Shown piece by piece: positions 1-8,509 of a stretch of DNA of 64,000 bases. Source of the stretch: CAWFZT01 sp963820415 (GTDB lineage Bacteria > Chloroflexota > Anaerolineae > Anaerolineales > Anaerolineaceae); the NCBI GenBank assembly GCA_963820415.1, contig CAWFZT010000004.1:744001-808000 (forward strand), in the 5' to 3' direction. The number at the start of each line of letters is the position of its first letter. Position 1 is the first letter of the stretch. The notes beneath the pieces were generated by a model, which was not told the DNA's origin, made no database searches, and saw only the letters and a list, made by a program, of their open reading frames with translations. The translations under genes and the position numbers were made by a program.

Positions 1-348
1 CCATTTGAAGGATTTTTCGGACGTCGTCCTGTTGGACAGCCCGCCGGTCACGGTCGTGACCGATGCGACCGTGATGGTCCCACTGGTGGACGGGGTGCTG
101 CTGGTGGTCAAACCAGGCGCTACTCGCTTTACCTCCATCCGCGCATGCTCGAGCAGCTCCGCCGGGCCAACGCCAACATCATCGGCGTAGTTTTCAACGA
201 TCTCAACCTGCGCAGTACCCGTTATCGTTATAGTTATTACTACCGGGGTTACTATGACCGGTACTACAACAAGTACTATTCCGAAGATAGCGCCAACGGG
301 ACTCATAAGTCCAGGAAAACCAATTCTATCAAAGAGAAGGTAGATTGA
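1..348 (+). CDS. C-terminal end of a bacterial tyrosine autokinase (CpsD/CapB/Wzc type), 5' truncated, frameshifted
   Basis: Only the last ~115 residues are in the window. The frame open from base 2 reads a Walker-type segment with LLDSPPVTVVTDA, typical of BY-kinases that control polysaccharide chain length and export at the inner face of the membrane. Near 120-145 the frame must change (one base appears lost) to continue with EQLRRANANIIGVVFNDL. The tail at about 220-290 is a tyrosine cluster, 11 Tyr within some 20 residues, which in this family is the autophosphorylated region. It overlaps the next gene's start by one base. Its position at the head of the glycan genes fits a regulator of that system. 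The frameshift is probably a sequencing error, because both halves are well conserved. Confidence 0.85.
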   Translation, partial: PFEGFFGRRPVGQPAGHGRDRCDRDGPTGGRGAAGGQTRRYSLYLHPRMLEQLRRANANIIGVVFNDLNLRSTRYRYSYYYRGYYDRYYNKYYSEDSANGTHKSRKTNSIKEKVD

Positions 349-1296
349 TGAATTGGGGAGAAAGCAATCCGCCTCGTCCTCCAGACCGGGCGGACGAAAA
401 TAAGCAGGTGTGCCCGTACCTGGGTCTTCGCGATGACCCACAGCTCCGCTACAGTTTCCCGGAGACGCTGAACTGCTGCCACCGCGTCAGACGCCCGCAG
501 CGGGTGGCCCTGGATCACCAGGGCGAGGTGTGCCTGGCGGGAACTTATCAAACAGCCTGCCCGGTCTATTCCACCGACTGGAAAGGGCCTCTCCCCAAGG
601 AATTCCGCGGCGTCGAACATCAGGCCAGGTCAGCCTGGGCGATGGTCGGCCTGGTGATTGGCGGCTTGGCGCTGGTTATCATGATGGCCGTGGTGTTTAT
701 TTATTTCAAATGGCCCGCCGGGCTAGCCAGGTTTACGGGGGATGACCAGGCCACCCCTACACCAAGGCGCCGGCCTCCCTGAGTGAGTTGACCCGCAGCG
801 TAACTCCTGCGCTGTTGTTCTCGGCCACGCCTGCTGCGACTTTGACCCCGGCCCTGCCAAGTCCCACAATCAGCCTGGCGCCGCAGGGCACCGCCACCCC
901 CAGCCAGACCGCGACCCTGGGGACTCCCACTCCCGGCCCGCTGGAAAACACGCCCTTTGGCCCAAATGGGCGCTACGTGGTGCATAAAGTCAAAGATGGG
1001 GAGATGATGGAAACGATTGCCAACCTCTACCATACTTCCCCAGCGGTGCTCAAAGCCATCAACGGGTTGAAACCCGAAGCCGGTTTCTGGCCGGGTCAAA
1101 TGGCCGTGGTAGCGGTCGGCGAGACCGATCCGAATAACGTCTTCCCATGCAAGCGGTCTGGCTCGCCCAGCCTATGCGGGTGGACGTGCTGGCGGCGAAA
1201 TATGCCACCTCCGTAGAAGAGCTGCGCAGCTTCAACGGCCTGGGCCCCGGCGATACGGTGCCGGGCGGGCGCTGGATTGTGGCCAGAAAGCAATAA
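348..1296 (+). CDS. Single-pass membrane protein with Cys-rich N-terminus and extracellular LysM repeats, frameshifted
   Basis: The ATG at 348 overlaps the kinase stop codon. The N-terminal ~85 residues carry paired cysteines (VCPYLGL, LNCCHR, VCLAGTY, ACPVY), perhaps a metal-binding module. A transmembrane helix follows at about residues 95-117 (nt 635-705), then a Thr/Pro/Ser-rich linker and a LysM domain (YVVHKVKDGEMMETIANLY, nt 970-1110). A second LysM-like segment ends at 1296. Two frame changes are needed, near 750-780 and near 1140-1150, each consistent with one missing base. LysM domains bind GlcNAc-containing glycans, so the protein probably links the membrane to cell wall or exopolysaccharide. 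Function is inferred from domains only. Confidence 0.75.
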
Positions 1297-1341
1297 ATTT
1301 GGTTTTCCCGCTTTATGCCGGCCAAGCTTAGGAGAAAGATA

Positions 1342-1593
1342 ATGAGCATGATCACCTGGAATATACCCCGCGAAACATTGCTTGCTTTAAAAGGGTCTAC
1401 CGAGGAGGTTGGGGATATGCTGCGCATGGCCTCGGCAGTGAAGTTATACGAAATCGGCAAACTTTCTTCAGGTGCTGTAGCGCTTCTTGCTGGCGTGCCC
1501 AGGGTAGTTTTTTTATCCAAATTGGCAGACTTTGGAGTGGATACTTTTCAACTCAGTGAAGAAGAATTACAACGCCAAATAAAATTGGGTTGA
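1342..1593 (+). CDS. UPF0175 family antitoxin-like protein
   Basis: An 83-residue protein. The ATG at 1342 is chosen because AGGAGA (1330-1335) lies six bases upstream; a longer reading from 1315 has no such site. The core (ALLAGVPRVVFLSKLADFGVD) matches the UPF0175 helix-turn-helix family, which normally sits just upstream of a DUF3368 PIN-like toxin, exactly as here. It probably binds and neutralises that partner and represses the operon. The stop overlaps a GAGG motif serving the next start, so the two are translationally linked. Family assignment is good; the antitoxin role is inferred from context. Confidence 0.8.
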   Translation: MSMITWNIPRETLLALKGSTEEVGDMLRMASAVKLYEIGKLSSGAVALLAGVPRVVFLSKLADFGVDTFQLSEEELQRQIKLG

Positions 1594-1602
1594 GGTAAAT
1601 TC

Positions 1603-2084
1603 TTGACTGAAATCATCTGCAACACTTCGCCATTTCAGTACCTGCACCAAATAAACCAGTTGCGGATTTTGCATACTCTTGCAGGACAAATTATCGTACC
1701 GCCAGCCGTTGTGGATGAAATTGCCGTGGGACGATCAGTTAGAATTGACTTGCCCGATTTATCCCAATTGGACTGGGTTTCTATTCGAAGCCCTGCCGGT
1801 CAGAGTGCTTTACCGCTCATCCCTGATTTGGGAGCGGGGGAATCAGAAGTATTGATGTTGGGTTGGAAATATCCGATGCAAGTGTTATCCTGGATGATAG
1901 GTTGGCTCGACGGGTAGCGGAATCGTTAAATATTCGCCTCACAGGGACTTTAGGGCTGTTATTGGATGCCAAACGAGCGGGGCTGATTTCTAACATCCAC
2001 CCACTCTTAGATCAGTTACAGGCATTACGGTTCCTATTGTCACAACCCACGTATCAGGCTGTCTTGAAATTGGCCGGTGAGTAG
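1603..2084 (+). CDS. DUF3368 PIN-domain-like toxin, frameshifted
   Basis: TTG start at 1603, nine bases after the UPF0175 stop. The N-terminus (IICNTSPFQYL) and later acidic motifs (LGAGESEVL, then SVILDDRLARRVAE) are the DUF3368 signature; family members are predicted PIN-type ribonucleases with acidic metal-binding residues. The frame changes near 1855-1865, in ATGTTGGGTTGG, where one base seems missing, so the two reading frames together give a full-length protein of about 160 residues. If the shift is real, the toxin is truncated before the second acidic cluster and would be inactive, leaving an orphan antitoxin. I think a sequencing error is somewhat more likely, since the second part is uneroded. 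Confidence 0.75.
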
Positions 2085-2255
2085 TCCAACGACTGTTCTT
2101 GCAATCGATGTTTGCTTTACGCATGATGCACTCAAGGTTGCAATCTCTGACGGACGTGAAAACCGTGAACGTCCCCTGTACTCCATCTCCCGTCTTCAGT
2201 CTCCATGATAGAATAATTGTAACTATGCAAAACAGAAGATGAAAGGATGTGTGAA

Positions 2256-2462
2256 ATGTTACGGACTGTTTGGGCAGTCATTCGTAATGGGAAAATAGAG
2301 CCACTCGAAGGGGTTATTCTTCCTGAAGGCGTCAAGGTAATTGTGACATTGTTGCCAGATGAAGACGATACTCGCTTCTGGTTATCTGCCAGCGAAACCT
2401 CTCTGGCAGAGGCCTGGGAAAATTCAGAGGACGATATCTATGCCGGATTACTCCAGAAATGA
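2256..2462 (+). CDS. AF2212-like/MazE-type antitoxin
   Basis: A 68-residue protein beginning RTVWAVIRNGKIEPLEGVI, the short beta-rich fold seen in AF2212-like antitoxins that precede MazF/PemK toxins. The ATG at 2256 is preferred over the one at 2247 because AAAGG at 2242-2246 is nine bases away from it but directly abuts the upstream ATG. The 3' end overlaps the start of the toxin remnant at 2440, the usual arrangement in such pairs. Presumed role: DNA-binding antitoxin. With its toxin decayed, it may be an orphan. Confidence 0.6.
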   Translation: MLRTVWAVIRNGKIEPLEGVILPEGVKVIVTLLPDEDDTRFWLSASETSLAEAWENSEDDIYAGLLQK

Positions 2463-2634
2463 TATCCTCCTTGTTCGATCTCCATTTACTGAACAGGATT
2501 GGAAGAATAGGCAAATTGAGGTTTTCATAGCGAGTGCGTTTTCAACTGCTCCTGGCGCGAGATTACTAATTTTATTCAACTACTTTCAACCACCAGCCAT
2601 TCGGCGCATAATTCTCTTGTCAGCGGAAATATGA
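2440..2634 (+). pseudogene. Decayed MazF/PemK-family toxin
   Basis: The ATG at 2440 lies inside the preceding antitoxin gene and opens with MPDYSRNDILLVRSPFTEQ, which matches the conserved N-terminal strand of MazF/PemK endoribonucleases. After about 24 residues the similarity to the family is lost and the frame ends at 2634, giving 64 residues instead of about 110. I could not recover the rest of a MazF domain in the other frames by eye, so this looks like an internal deletion rather than one frameshift. Product likely non-functional. Confidence 0.55.
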
Positions 2635-2647
2635 GGAGCCACAAGCA

Positions 2648-2872
2648 ATGAACGCTCATGGATTGTCATCACGCTTTCAAACAGTGATAGAGACTGTTGA
2701 AGCGTTACCACCAGATGATCAACTTTTGCTGATCGAAATCATCCGACAGCGGTTAATCCAATACCGACGTGCAGAATTGGTCACCGAAGTTGCCGAAGCG
2801 CGCCAGTCTTACCTTCATGGGGATATCAAGCGTGGTACAGTGGATGATCTATTAAAGGATTTGGCAGAATGA
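2648..2872 (+). CDS. Small putative antitoxin of a RelBE/ParDE-like pair
   Basis: 74 residues with a strong ribosome site (GAGGAG at 2633-2638, nine bases before ATG). It is predicted all-helical: an amphipathic helix with ETVEALPPDDQLLLIEII, then a charged region and an acidic tail (DDLLKDLAE). This shape resembles the addiction-module component proteins that pair with RelE/ParE toxins. Its stop codon overlaps the next start as ATGA (2869-2872), indicating translational coupling. Assignment as an antitoxin rests mainly on that neighbour. Confidence 0.65.
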   Translation: MNAHGLSSRFQTVIETVEALPPDDQLLLIEIIRQRLIQYRRAELVTEVAEARQSYLHGDIKRGTVDDLLKDLAE

Positions 2873-3153
2873 ATATGCTTGTTTGGGGGATGACTTTTAA
2901 AAGGGCGTATAAACAAGTGACCAGCCATCATCCCGATCTGCGACAAAAGATAGAGCGTGCCTTGGAACAACTAGGCGAGGATCCCTTCGACCCAAAATTG
3001 CATACACACAAGTTGAAAGGGGAGTTGTCGGGAGTATGGGCCTGTACGGTTGATTATGATAATCGCATTCTCTTTGAGTTTGTTAAAGACCCAGATGCAG
3101 GTAATGAGGAAATCTTGTTATTGACGTTGGGTACGCATGATGAAGTGTACTGA
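2869..3153 (+). CDS. RelE/ParE-superfamily toxin (mRNA interferase-like)
   Basis: A 94-residue basic-to-neutral protein with the RelE/YafQ layout: an N-terminal helix pair (FKRAYKQVTSHHPDLRQKIERAL), the middle motif DPKLHTHKLKGELSGVWACTV, and the C-terminal strand ILLLTLGTHDEVY. The last His is in the position used for catalysis by YafQ/RelE-type ribosome-dependent nucleases. Length is normal and there is no sign of damage, so this is the only intact-looking toxin-antitoxin pair of the three in this island. Confidence 0.8.
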   Translation: MNMLVWGMTFKRAYKQVTSHHPDLRQKIERALEQLGEDPFDPKLHTHKLKGELSGVWACTVDYDNRILFEFVKDPDAGNEEILLLTLGTHDEVY

Positions 3154-3209
3154 GGCGCTGATGATACTGAAGGCCCAAAGTCCAAGGTTGATTGCTTGGG
3201 GTATTCAGC

Positions 3210-3262
3210 CTATCAGCTATTAGCTATCAGTTGTCAGCTACGAGCTAAAAGCTAAAAGCTAT
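3210..3262 (+). repeat. Short AGCT-type imperfect direct repeats
   Basis: The intergenic stretch contains repeated CAGCTATTAGCTATCAG and GAGCTAAAAGCTAAAAGCTAT units. The motif AGCTA recurs about seven times in 50 bases, with small inverted matches. Such low-complexity tracts are common in this kind of genome. No spacers of fixed length are present, so it is not a CRISPR array. Confidence 0.6.
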
Positions 3263-3328
3263 CCACTCCCCACCGAAATCTGATAACTGAAAACTAACCA
3301 CTAGAAATATTGTTCTATTTATGGTATA

Positions 3329-3361
3329 CTCCTTTCAACCCATCCAACTTGTTGAAAGGAG
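3329..3361 (+). promoter_or_regulatory. 11-bp perfect hairpin covering the ribosome site of the next gene
   Basis: CTCCTTTCAAC at 3329-3339 is the exact reverse complement of GTTGAAAGGAG at 3351-3361, with an 11-base loop. The right arm contains the AAAGGAG Shine-Dalgarno of the gene starting at 3367. Transcripts coming from upstream would therefore fold the ribosome site shut. A -10-like TATACT at 3325-3330 overlaps the left arm, so a transcript starting just downstream would lack that arm and leave the site open. Confidence 0.6.
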
Positions 3362-3366
3362 TCAAA

Positions 3367-4092
3367 ATGAGCAACAATAATTTTCGTTCACCCGCCAGGG
3401 AAACCACCATCCACCCCGGGGCGCAAATCCAGAGTGGGGTCTATATCGGCCCCGGCTGCCAGATCAGCGCCGAAGCAAAGATAAGCGTGCACGCCCAACT
3501 GGAAGGCAATGTGACCATCCTCGGCCCGGTCCAGATCGGCTGGGCGGTGAAGATCGATACCGGCTGCACCCTGATAGGCCCCCTGGAGATCGAATACGAA
3601 ACGACCCTCGGCACGGGGGTGGTGATCGGCTCGCAGGTTGCACGGGTTGAACAAGTTCACCCGGTTTCACAGGTAAACCCGGGTGTACAGGTAAACCTGG
3701 ATGCTCCCAGGCCGCTGCGCACCATGATCTACCACGGAGCGCACATTGGCAGCCAGGCCGTCATCTTTGCCGGGCTCACGCTGGGCGAAGGCAGCTTTGT
3801 CAACGCCCACAGTTGCCTTTCAGGCGATCTGCCCCCACACTGCCTGGCGGAGGGCGACCCGGCCGCCCTGCGCGGGTTCATTTGCCCGTGCGGCGGGATG
3901 ACCGAAATCCGGTTTAACCGCCGTTCAGCCGTGGAGATCACCTACCTGTGCACGGTCTGCCGCCAGCCGGTAACCGTACCGGCTTCTCTGGTGCCCAATA
4001 TCAATCACGTTTTATTGCCCGGCCCCCAGGGGTGGCAGTTTGGCGAGCTGGTCCATTTCCCGGATTGGAAGCCGCCTCACTGGATTGAATAA
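3367..4092 (+). CDS. Left-handed beta-helix (hexapeptide repeat) acyltransferase-like protein with C-terminal zinc ribbon
   Basis: 241 residues, with ATG at 3367 placed by AAAGGAG just upstream. Residues ~10-150 are imperfect hexapeptide repeats (IHPGAQIQSGVYIGPGCQIS and similar, later GSQAVIFAGLTLGEGSFVNA), the fold of sugar O- or N-acetyltransferases and gamma-carbonic anhydrases. The C-terminal third has CPCGG and CTVC pairs about 30 residues apart, likely a zinc ribbon that is not part of the usual enzyme. It precedes the ABC exporter genes by 20 bases and probably acetylates a glycan component or precursor in the cytoplasm. Specific substrate unknown. Confidence 0.75.
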   Translation: MSNNNFRSPARETTIHPGAQIQSGVYIGPGCQISAEAKISVHAQLEGNVTILGPVQIGWAVKIDTGCTLIGPLEIEYETTLGTGVVIGSQVARVEQVHPVSQVNPGVQVNLDAPRPLRTMIYHGAHIGSQAVIFAGLTLGEGSFVNAHSCLSGDLPPHCLAEGDPAALRGFICPCGGMTEIRFNRRSAVEITYLCTVCRQPVTVPASLVPNINHVLLPGPQGWQFGELVHFPDWKPPHWIE

Positions 4093-4111
4093 TAATAAGC
4101 AAACGGATCGA

Positions 4112-4978
4112 GTGACTGAAACAGAAACTGAACTCATAAACGAGCACTGGGATAAGATCATCCAGCCGCAGCGCAGCCTGTTCGACCTGCGCCTGGGCGA
4201 GCTGTGGAAGTACCGCGACCTGGTCATGCTCTTCGTGCGGCGGGATTTTGTCTCGGTCTACAAACAGACCATCCTGGGCCCGCTGTGGTACCTGATCCAA
4301 CCCCTGCTGACCACCATCACCTTCACGGTCATCTTTGGCAACATCGCCAAACTGCCCACGGATGGCCTGCCGCAGTTCCTCTTCTATATGTCCGGCACGG
4401 TCATCTGGACTTACTTTGCCACCTGCCTGACCAATACCTCCAACACCTTCGTGCAGAATGCCCAGCTTTTCGGCAAGGTTTATTTCCCGCGCCTGGCCGT
4501 GCCGGTCTCGATCTTGATTTCCAGCATGATCACGTTTTTCATCCAGTTCGCCTTCTTCCTGGCCTTCATGGCCTTCTTTGCCCTGGGCGGCTCCAGCCTG
4601 CACCCTAACTGGTGGATGCCTTTTCCCCGGTGCTCTTGCTGATGATGGCCGGCCTGGGCCTGGGCTTCGGCATCATTATCTCCTCGCTCACCACCAAGTA
4701 CCGCGACCTGCGCTTCCTGGTGCAGTTCGGCGTGACCCTGCTCATGTACGCCACCCCGGTCATCTACCCGGCCTCTGCGATCCCAGCTCGTTATCAGGTG
4801 CCTGATCAAGGCCAACCCGATGACCCCCATCGTCGAGACCTTCCGCTACGCCTTTCTCGGCGCCGGGTCTGTGAATCCGTTGAACCTGCTTTACAGCTTC
4901 GGCTTTATGGTCGTGATCGTGATCATTGGCGCGGTGATGTTCAACCGCGTCGAAGCCACGTTTATGGATACGGTGTAG
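4112..4978 (+). CDS. wzm: ABC-2 type polysaccharide export permease (Wzm-like), frameshifted
   Basis: GTG start at 4112, after the beta-helix gene. The N-terminus WDKIIQPQRSLFDLRLGEL and the following LVMLFVRRDFVSVYKQTILG are hallmark ABC-2 polysaccharide/polyol phosphate exporter sequences; about six membrane segments follow, with YRDLRFLVQFG and MYATPVIYPAS in the C-terminal half. Two compensating frame changes are needed, near 4600-4620 (a base missing) and near 4790-4800 (a base extra), after which it ends VMFNRVEATFMDTV at 4978. With Wzt (5751) it would move lipid-linked polysaccharide across the membrane. The insertion of a nuclease-like gene between the two halves of the transporter is unusual. 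Confidence 0.85.
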
Positions 4979-4984
4979 AAGAGA

Positions 4985-5060
4985 ATGAACCGCGAAGAAG
5001 CAAAGGACGCTAAGGAAATTAAGAGGAAATGAACCGCGAAGAAACGAAGGGCGCAAAGAG
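4985..5060 (+). repeat. Tandem copies of an AACCGCGAAGAA repeat, forming the 5' end of the next gene
   Basis: ATGAACCGCGAAGAA occurs at 4985 and again at 5029, each followed by a degenerate AAGGACGCTAAGG or AAGGGCGCAAAG tract. The second copy supplies the start codon and first ~12 codons of the GxxExxY gene. The same repeat family recurs in inverted form downstream of that gene (5478-5745). Confidence 0.75.
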
Positions 5061-5466
5061 AAATGAGGATAATAAAGAAAAAGACACTGAGGCCCAAGAA
5101 GAGATCGGGCGGCAAATTGTTGATGCTGCAGTAAAGGTGCACAAGGCGTTAGGTCCTGGTTTACTCAAATCAGCCTATCAGGCCTGCCTGGCTCATGAAT
5201 TGCGAAAACGTGGGTTGAAGGTAGAATGTGAAGTGCCTCAACCGATAACCTATGACGGGTTGAATATCGACGCCGGTTACCGGATCGACATGTTGATTGA
5301 AGATGTCATAATCATTGAGAATAAAACTGTAGAAAATCTTTTGCCGATACATGAAGCCCAAATTTTGACCTACATGAAACTGCGTCGTTGTTCGCTTGGT
5401 TACTTATTGAATTGGTATGTTCCCTTAATTAAACATGGCATCAAACGCATGGTATATCAGCATTGA
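5029..5466 (+). CDS. GxxExxY protein (predicted PD-(D/E)XK nuclease-like)
   Basis: 145 residues. After a charged, repeat-encoded N-terminus, the conserved core starts at EIGRQIVDAAVKVHKALGPG. The family-naming motif is altered: GLLKSAY here instead of GLLESVY, so the usual Glu is Lys. The later YRIDMLIEDVIIIENKT supplies the D...E-x-K triad of a PD-(D/E)XK fold. Function of this family is unknown; it is often found beside repetitive palindromes, and both flanks here are such repeats. GAGG at 5023-5026 suits the ATG at 5029. It interrupts the wzm/wzt pair and is probably a mobile or repeat-associated insertion. Confidence 0.75.
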   Translation: MNREETKGAKRNEDNKEKDTEAQEEIGRQIVDAAVKVHKALGPGLLKSAYQACLAHELRKRGLKVECEVPQPITYDGLNIDAGYRIDMLIEDVIIIENKTVENLLPIHEAQILTYMKLRRCSLGYLLNWYVPLIKHGIKRMVYQH

Positions 5467-5477
5467 TCCCTTTGCGG

Positions 5478-5745
5478 GTAAACCGCTTCACCGCAAAGAC
5501 GCAAAGGACGCAAAGTTTACTGAAGTGAAAACAAAACCTTTCTTTTTACCCAAATCCCTTAGCGTTCTTTGTTTCTTCGCGGTTAAATCTCTTCACCGCA
5601 AAGACGCTAAGGACGCAAAGTTTAATAAAAGTGAAAATAAAATCTTTCTTTTTATCCAAATCTCTTAGCGTTCTTTGTTCCTTTGCGGTTAAACCTCTTC
5701 GCTTTTCTTCGCGTTCTTCGTTCCTTTGCGGTTAAATCTCTCCCT
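5478..5745. repeat. Palindromic repeat array (ACCGCAAAGACGCAAAGG family)
   Basis: Two hairpin-forming units and a third half unit. Unit 1: left arm 5481-5515, right arm 5561-5586. Unit 2: left arm 5591-5620, right arm about 5666-5691. A further right-arm copy lies at about 5709-5735. Arms read CACCGCAAAGACGCAAAGG and the inverse AGCGTTCTTTGTTTCTTCGC. The central parts of units 1 and 2 are also alike (GTGAAAATAAAA/CTTTCTTTTT). No coding potential is evident. Same family as the direct repeat at 4985-5060. Confidence 0.8.
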
Positions 5746-5750
5746 CTTCT

Positions 5751-7019
5751 ATGCCCATAGTCATCTCCGTCGAAAACCTCTCCAAAGCCTACCGCCTGGG
5801 CCAGATCGGCACCGGCACCCTCACCAACGACCTGCGGGTCTGGTGGGCAAAAAAACGCGGCAAGCCTAACCCGTTGCTCAAGATCGGCCAGCAGGACCAC
5901 GGCAACCGCGATGGGGAAACGATCTGGGCGTTGAAGGATATAAACTTCAAAGTGGAACAAGGCGAGGTGCTGGGTATCATCGGGCGTAACGGCGCTGGCA
6001 AGAGCACACTGCTCAAAATCCTTGCCCAGGTTACCGCTCCGACCGAAGGGGTGGTCAGGTATAAGGGGCGCATCGCCAGCTTGCTGGAGGTAGGCACCGG
6101 GTTCCATCCCGACCTGACTGGCCGAGATAATATCTACCTGAATGGGGCCATTCTGGGCATGAGCACAGTAGAAGTGCGGCGCAAGTTCGACGAGATCGTG
6201 GCTTTTGCCGAGGTGGAGAAGTTTGTCGATACCCCGGTCAAACGTTACTCGAGCGGAATGTATGTTAGATTGGCGTTTGCGGTCGCTGCTAATCTAGAAT
6301 CGGAAATTTTATTGGTCGATGAAGTGCTGGCGGTAGGAGATGCCGAGTTCCAGAAGAAGTGCCTGGGAAGGATGGGTGAGGTAGCTTCAAAAGAAGGGCG
6401 AACAGTGCTGTTTGTGAGTCACAATATGGGATCTATAAATCAGCTATGCGCAAATTCATTATTATTAAGCAAAGGGGTAATTAAATCACGCGGTAAAACT
6501 GATGATATAGTGGCCATATACTTGCAATCAAATACTGCATCTACTAATATTCTCCCGCAAATTGAAACAAGTGAAATTAAGATTATTAACTTTATAGTAT
6601 TCCAAAAGGATATATCTGATAAAAATCTTTTTGTAACAAACAAATCTGTGTTCATAGAATATGAATACGAAATCAAAGAAGAAATATTTGGACTAAGGAT
6701 TGGTTTCGATGTTGCATCAAGAGAAGGGGTTTTAATCTTTCGCACCTTTGATGATGACCTTTGTGGGAACTTATTAAAAAAACCCGGAATATACAGGGCG
6801 ACTTGCTTAATTCCTCCATTTTATTTTAATTCAACAGATTATTTTATCAACCCCAAACTTACAATTCATCGAACTAAATGGATATATAGTGGCGATTTCG
6901 GAATCAGAATTTCCATGCATAATCAAAATGGTGTAAATTCTAGGTATGATGATTCAAGACCTGGTTTTCTCATGCCCGGATTAGAATGGCAAACAAAAAA
7001 AATAGATGAACGATGGTGA
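5751..7019 (+). CDS. wzt: Polysaccharide ABC transporter ATP-binding protein (Wzt-like) with C-terminal cargo domain
   Basis: 422 residues. ATPase domain: Walker A GRNGAGKST (78-86), signature YSSGM (166-170), Walker B LLVDE (187-191), H-loop His224. Residues ~260-422 form a beta-rich extension like the Wzt C-terminal domain that recognises the finished glycan. It pairs with the Wzm-like permease to export a lipid-linked polysaccharide. Base composition changes sharply within the gene: GC-rich up to about 6260 and AT-rich from about 6430, so the conserved ATPase matches the upstream genes and the cargo domain matches the glycosyltransferase island. This suggests the cargo domain was swapped together with the glycan genes. 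Confidence 0.92.
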   Translation: MPIVISVENLSKAYRLGQIGTGTLTNDLRVWWAKKRGKPNPLLKIGQQDHGNRDGETIWALKDINFKVEQGEVLGIIGRNGAGKSTLLKILAQVTAPTEGVVRYKGRIASLLEVGTGFHPDLTGRDNIYLNGAILGMSTVEVRRKFDEIVAFAEVEKFVDTPVKRYSSGMYVRLAFAVAANLESEILLVDEVLAVGDAEFQKKCLGRMGEVASKEGRTVLFVSHNMGSINQLCANSLLLSKGVIKSRGKTDDIVAIYLQSNTASTNILPQIETSEIKIINFIVFQKDISDKNLFVTNKSVFIEYEYEIKEEIFGLRIGFDVASREGVLIFRTFDDDLCGNLLKKPGIYRATCLIPPFYFNSTDYFINPKLTIHRTKWIYSGDFGIRISMHNQNGVNSRYDDSRPGFLMPGLEWQTKKIDERW

Positions 7020-7117
7020 ACGCTTTATCTAACCAGACGAAACTAAATATCGAGATTAGCAGGTAATGACTTTAGCGAATGATCAAATATACATAGATTG
7101 GAAATTAATAACTGTAT

Positions 7118-8400
7118 ATGGAAAAAAAAGATAAGGTAGTTCTTGTAACCGATAATACCTTGCCAATATTCATGGAAAATGGATCGTCAGTCTATTTATG
7201 GACCTTAGTGAGCTCATTTATTCGTAAAAAGTACGAAGTACATTTGATCTGCTATAATTTTAACTATTCAAGGTGGAAAAAGATACTAAAATGTTCGGAT
7301 CAAGATATAACCCAATCAGTCGACTTACCTGGGATGATATTCCATATAATCCCCCCAAATGATTCGTTAAAGAGAGAACGACAAATAAATCCCTTTTTCA
7401 ACGAATTTTCTACCCAGAAATATCAGATTTTTATCATAGCTTTTATGTATCTAGCAAAGTGAATGAGGAAATTACAGAAATCGATCCGGATATTGTATTC
7501 GCTTACACATCAGAAGCAATTGTGGCTGTTACTTGGAATATGCAGGAAAAGAAATTTAAATTAATAGGATTGATTGTGGATCTTGATCATCTTGTAAGAA
7601 AATACAGAAGGAAATATTCTTCTGATTATTCAATTCAAAGTCTTGGTATCAGATTCCGGAAATCCATCTTGAGTTTAAGGATGGCGCATATCGAAATCGA
7701 TATTCTAAATAATTGTGACAAGATAATATGCTCTGCAAACCATCACTCCAAATGGCTTCAAAGGAAAGGGATTAAAAATGTAAAGTATTTCCCAGTCACA
7801 GTAATGGATCACAGTGGTGAAAATTGGATGATTAACAATGAAAGAACACATAAAAAGAGTTCGCCTCCAATCATAACAATGATTGGAAATGTTACTTACA
7901 CTGCAACCTTGGATGGTCTGTATTATTTTTCTAAACATATTCTTCCAGGTCTTAATAAGTTACAGGCGAAAATTGGTTTCGAACTGCTGTTATACGGTGA
8001 TGGTGAATTGGCACCTAATCTCGCCCATGTATTTGAACAATATCCTTGGATAAAACGAGTAGGTTTTGTAGAGGATATTAGAGACGCCTTCTGTTCAAGT
8101 TCAATCTTTCTCGTACCGACATCAATACCATTAGGCTTCAGAACGAGAATCGTAGAAGCATTTTCATACGGCTGTTGTGTAATTGCTCATAAATCCAACG
8201 CATTAGGAATGCCCGAACTGATTAGCGGTAAGAACATTTTACTTGCTCATTCCGGCTCTGAGTTTACTAGGGAAATCCAAGATTGTCTGAATGATGAATA
8301 TTTAAGATTGAAGGTTGGCGCTAATGCTAGAAAAACCTTCGAAAATGAATATGATGGGCAGTTAATAGCCGAAAGAATTGTGGAATTTTGCGTGCATTAA
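7118..8400 (+). CDS. Family 4 glycosyltransferase, frameshifted
   Basis: The two frames together give about 427 residues. N-terminal part from ATG 7118 reads KVVLVTDNTLPIFMENGSS; around 7340-7385 the frame must change by one base to run into LFQRIFYPEISDFYHSFY and on to the conserved C-terminal Rossmann half. That half holds MIGNVTYTATLDGLYYF, GFELLLYGDGE and IVEAFSYGCCVIAHK, the nucleotide-sugar binding side of GT-B enzymes. It is AT-rich like its neighbours. Acts on a lipid-linked glycan at the cytoplasmic face; donor and acceptor unknown. Confidence 0.8.
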
Positions 8401-8509
8401 TATTCAATTCAAACATTTTATATTTGGATATCAGCAGTTTGCTTCCTCCCTCTAAATCAATCACCGTTTGTTTATCAATACAACTTCTAACTAATGAGAA
8501 TATTCATCA

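Noticed and set aside
2440..2634. Functional MazF toxin
   Set aside because: Only the first ~20 residues match the family; the remaining core and catalytic parts could not be found in any frame.
3210..3262. Possible CRISPR-like repeats
   Set aside because: Repeat units are only 5-10 bases with no spacers of constant length and no cas genes nearby.
4001..4603. Long minus-strand open frame of 200 codons
   Set aside because: It lies antisense to the conserved acyltransferase and ABC permease genes, has no ribosome site and a composition typical of antisense reading of GC-rich genes.
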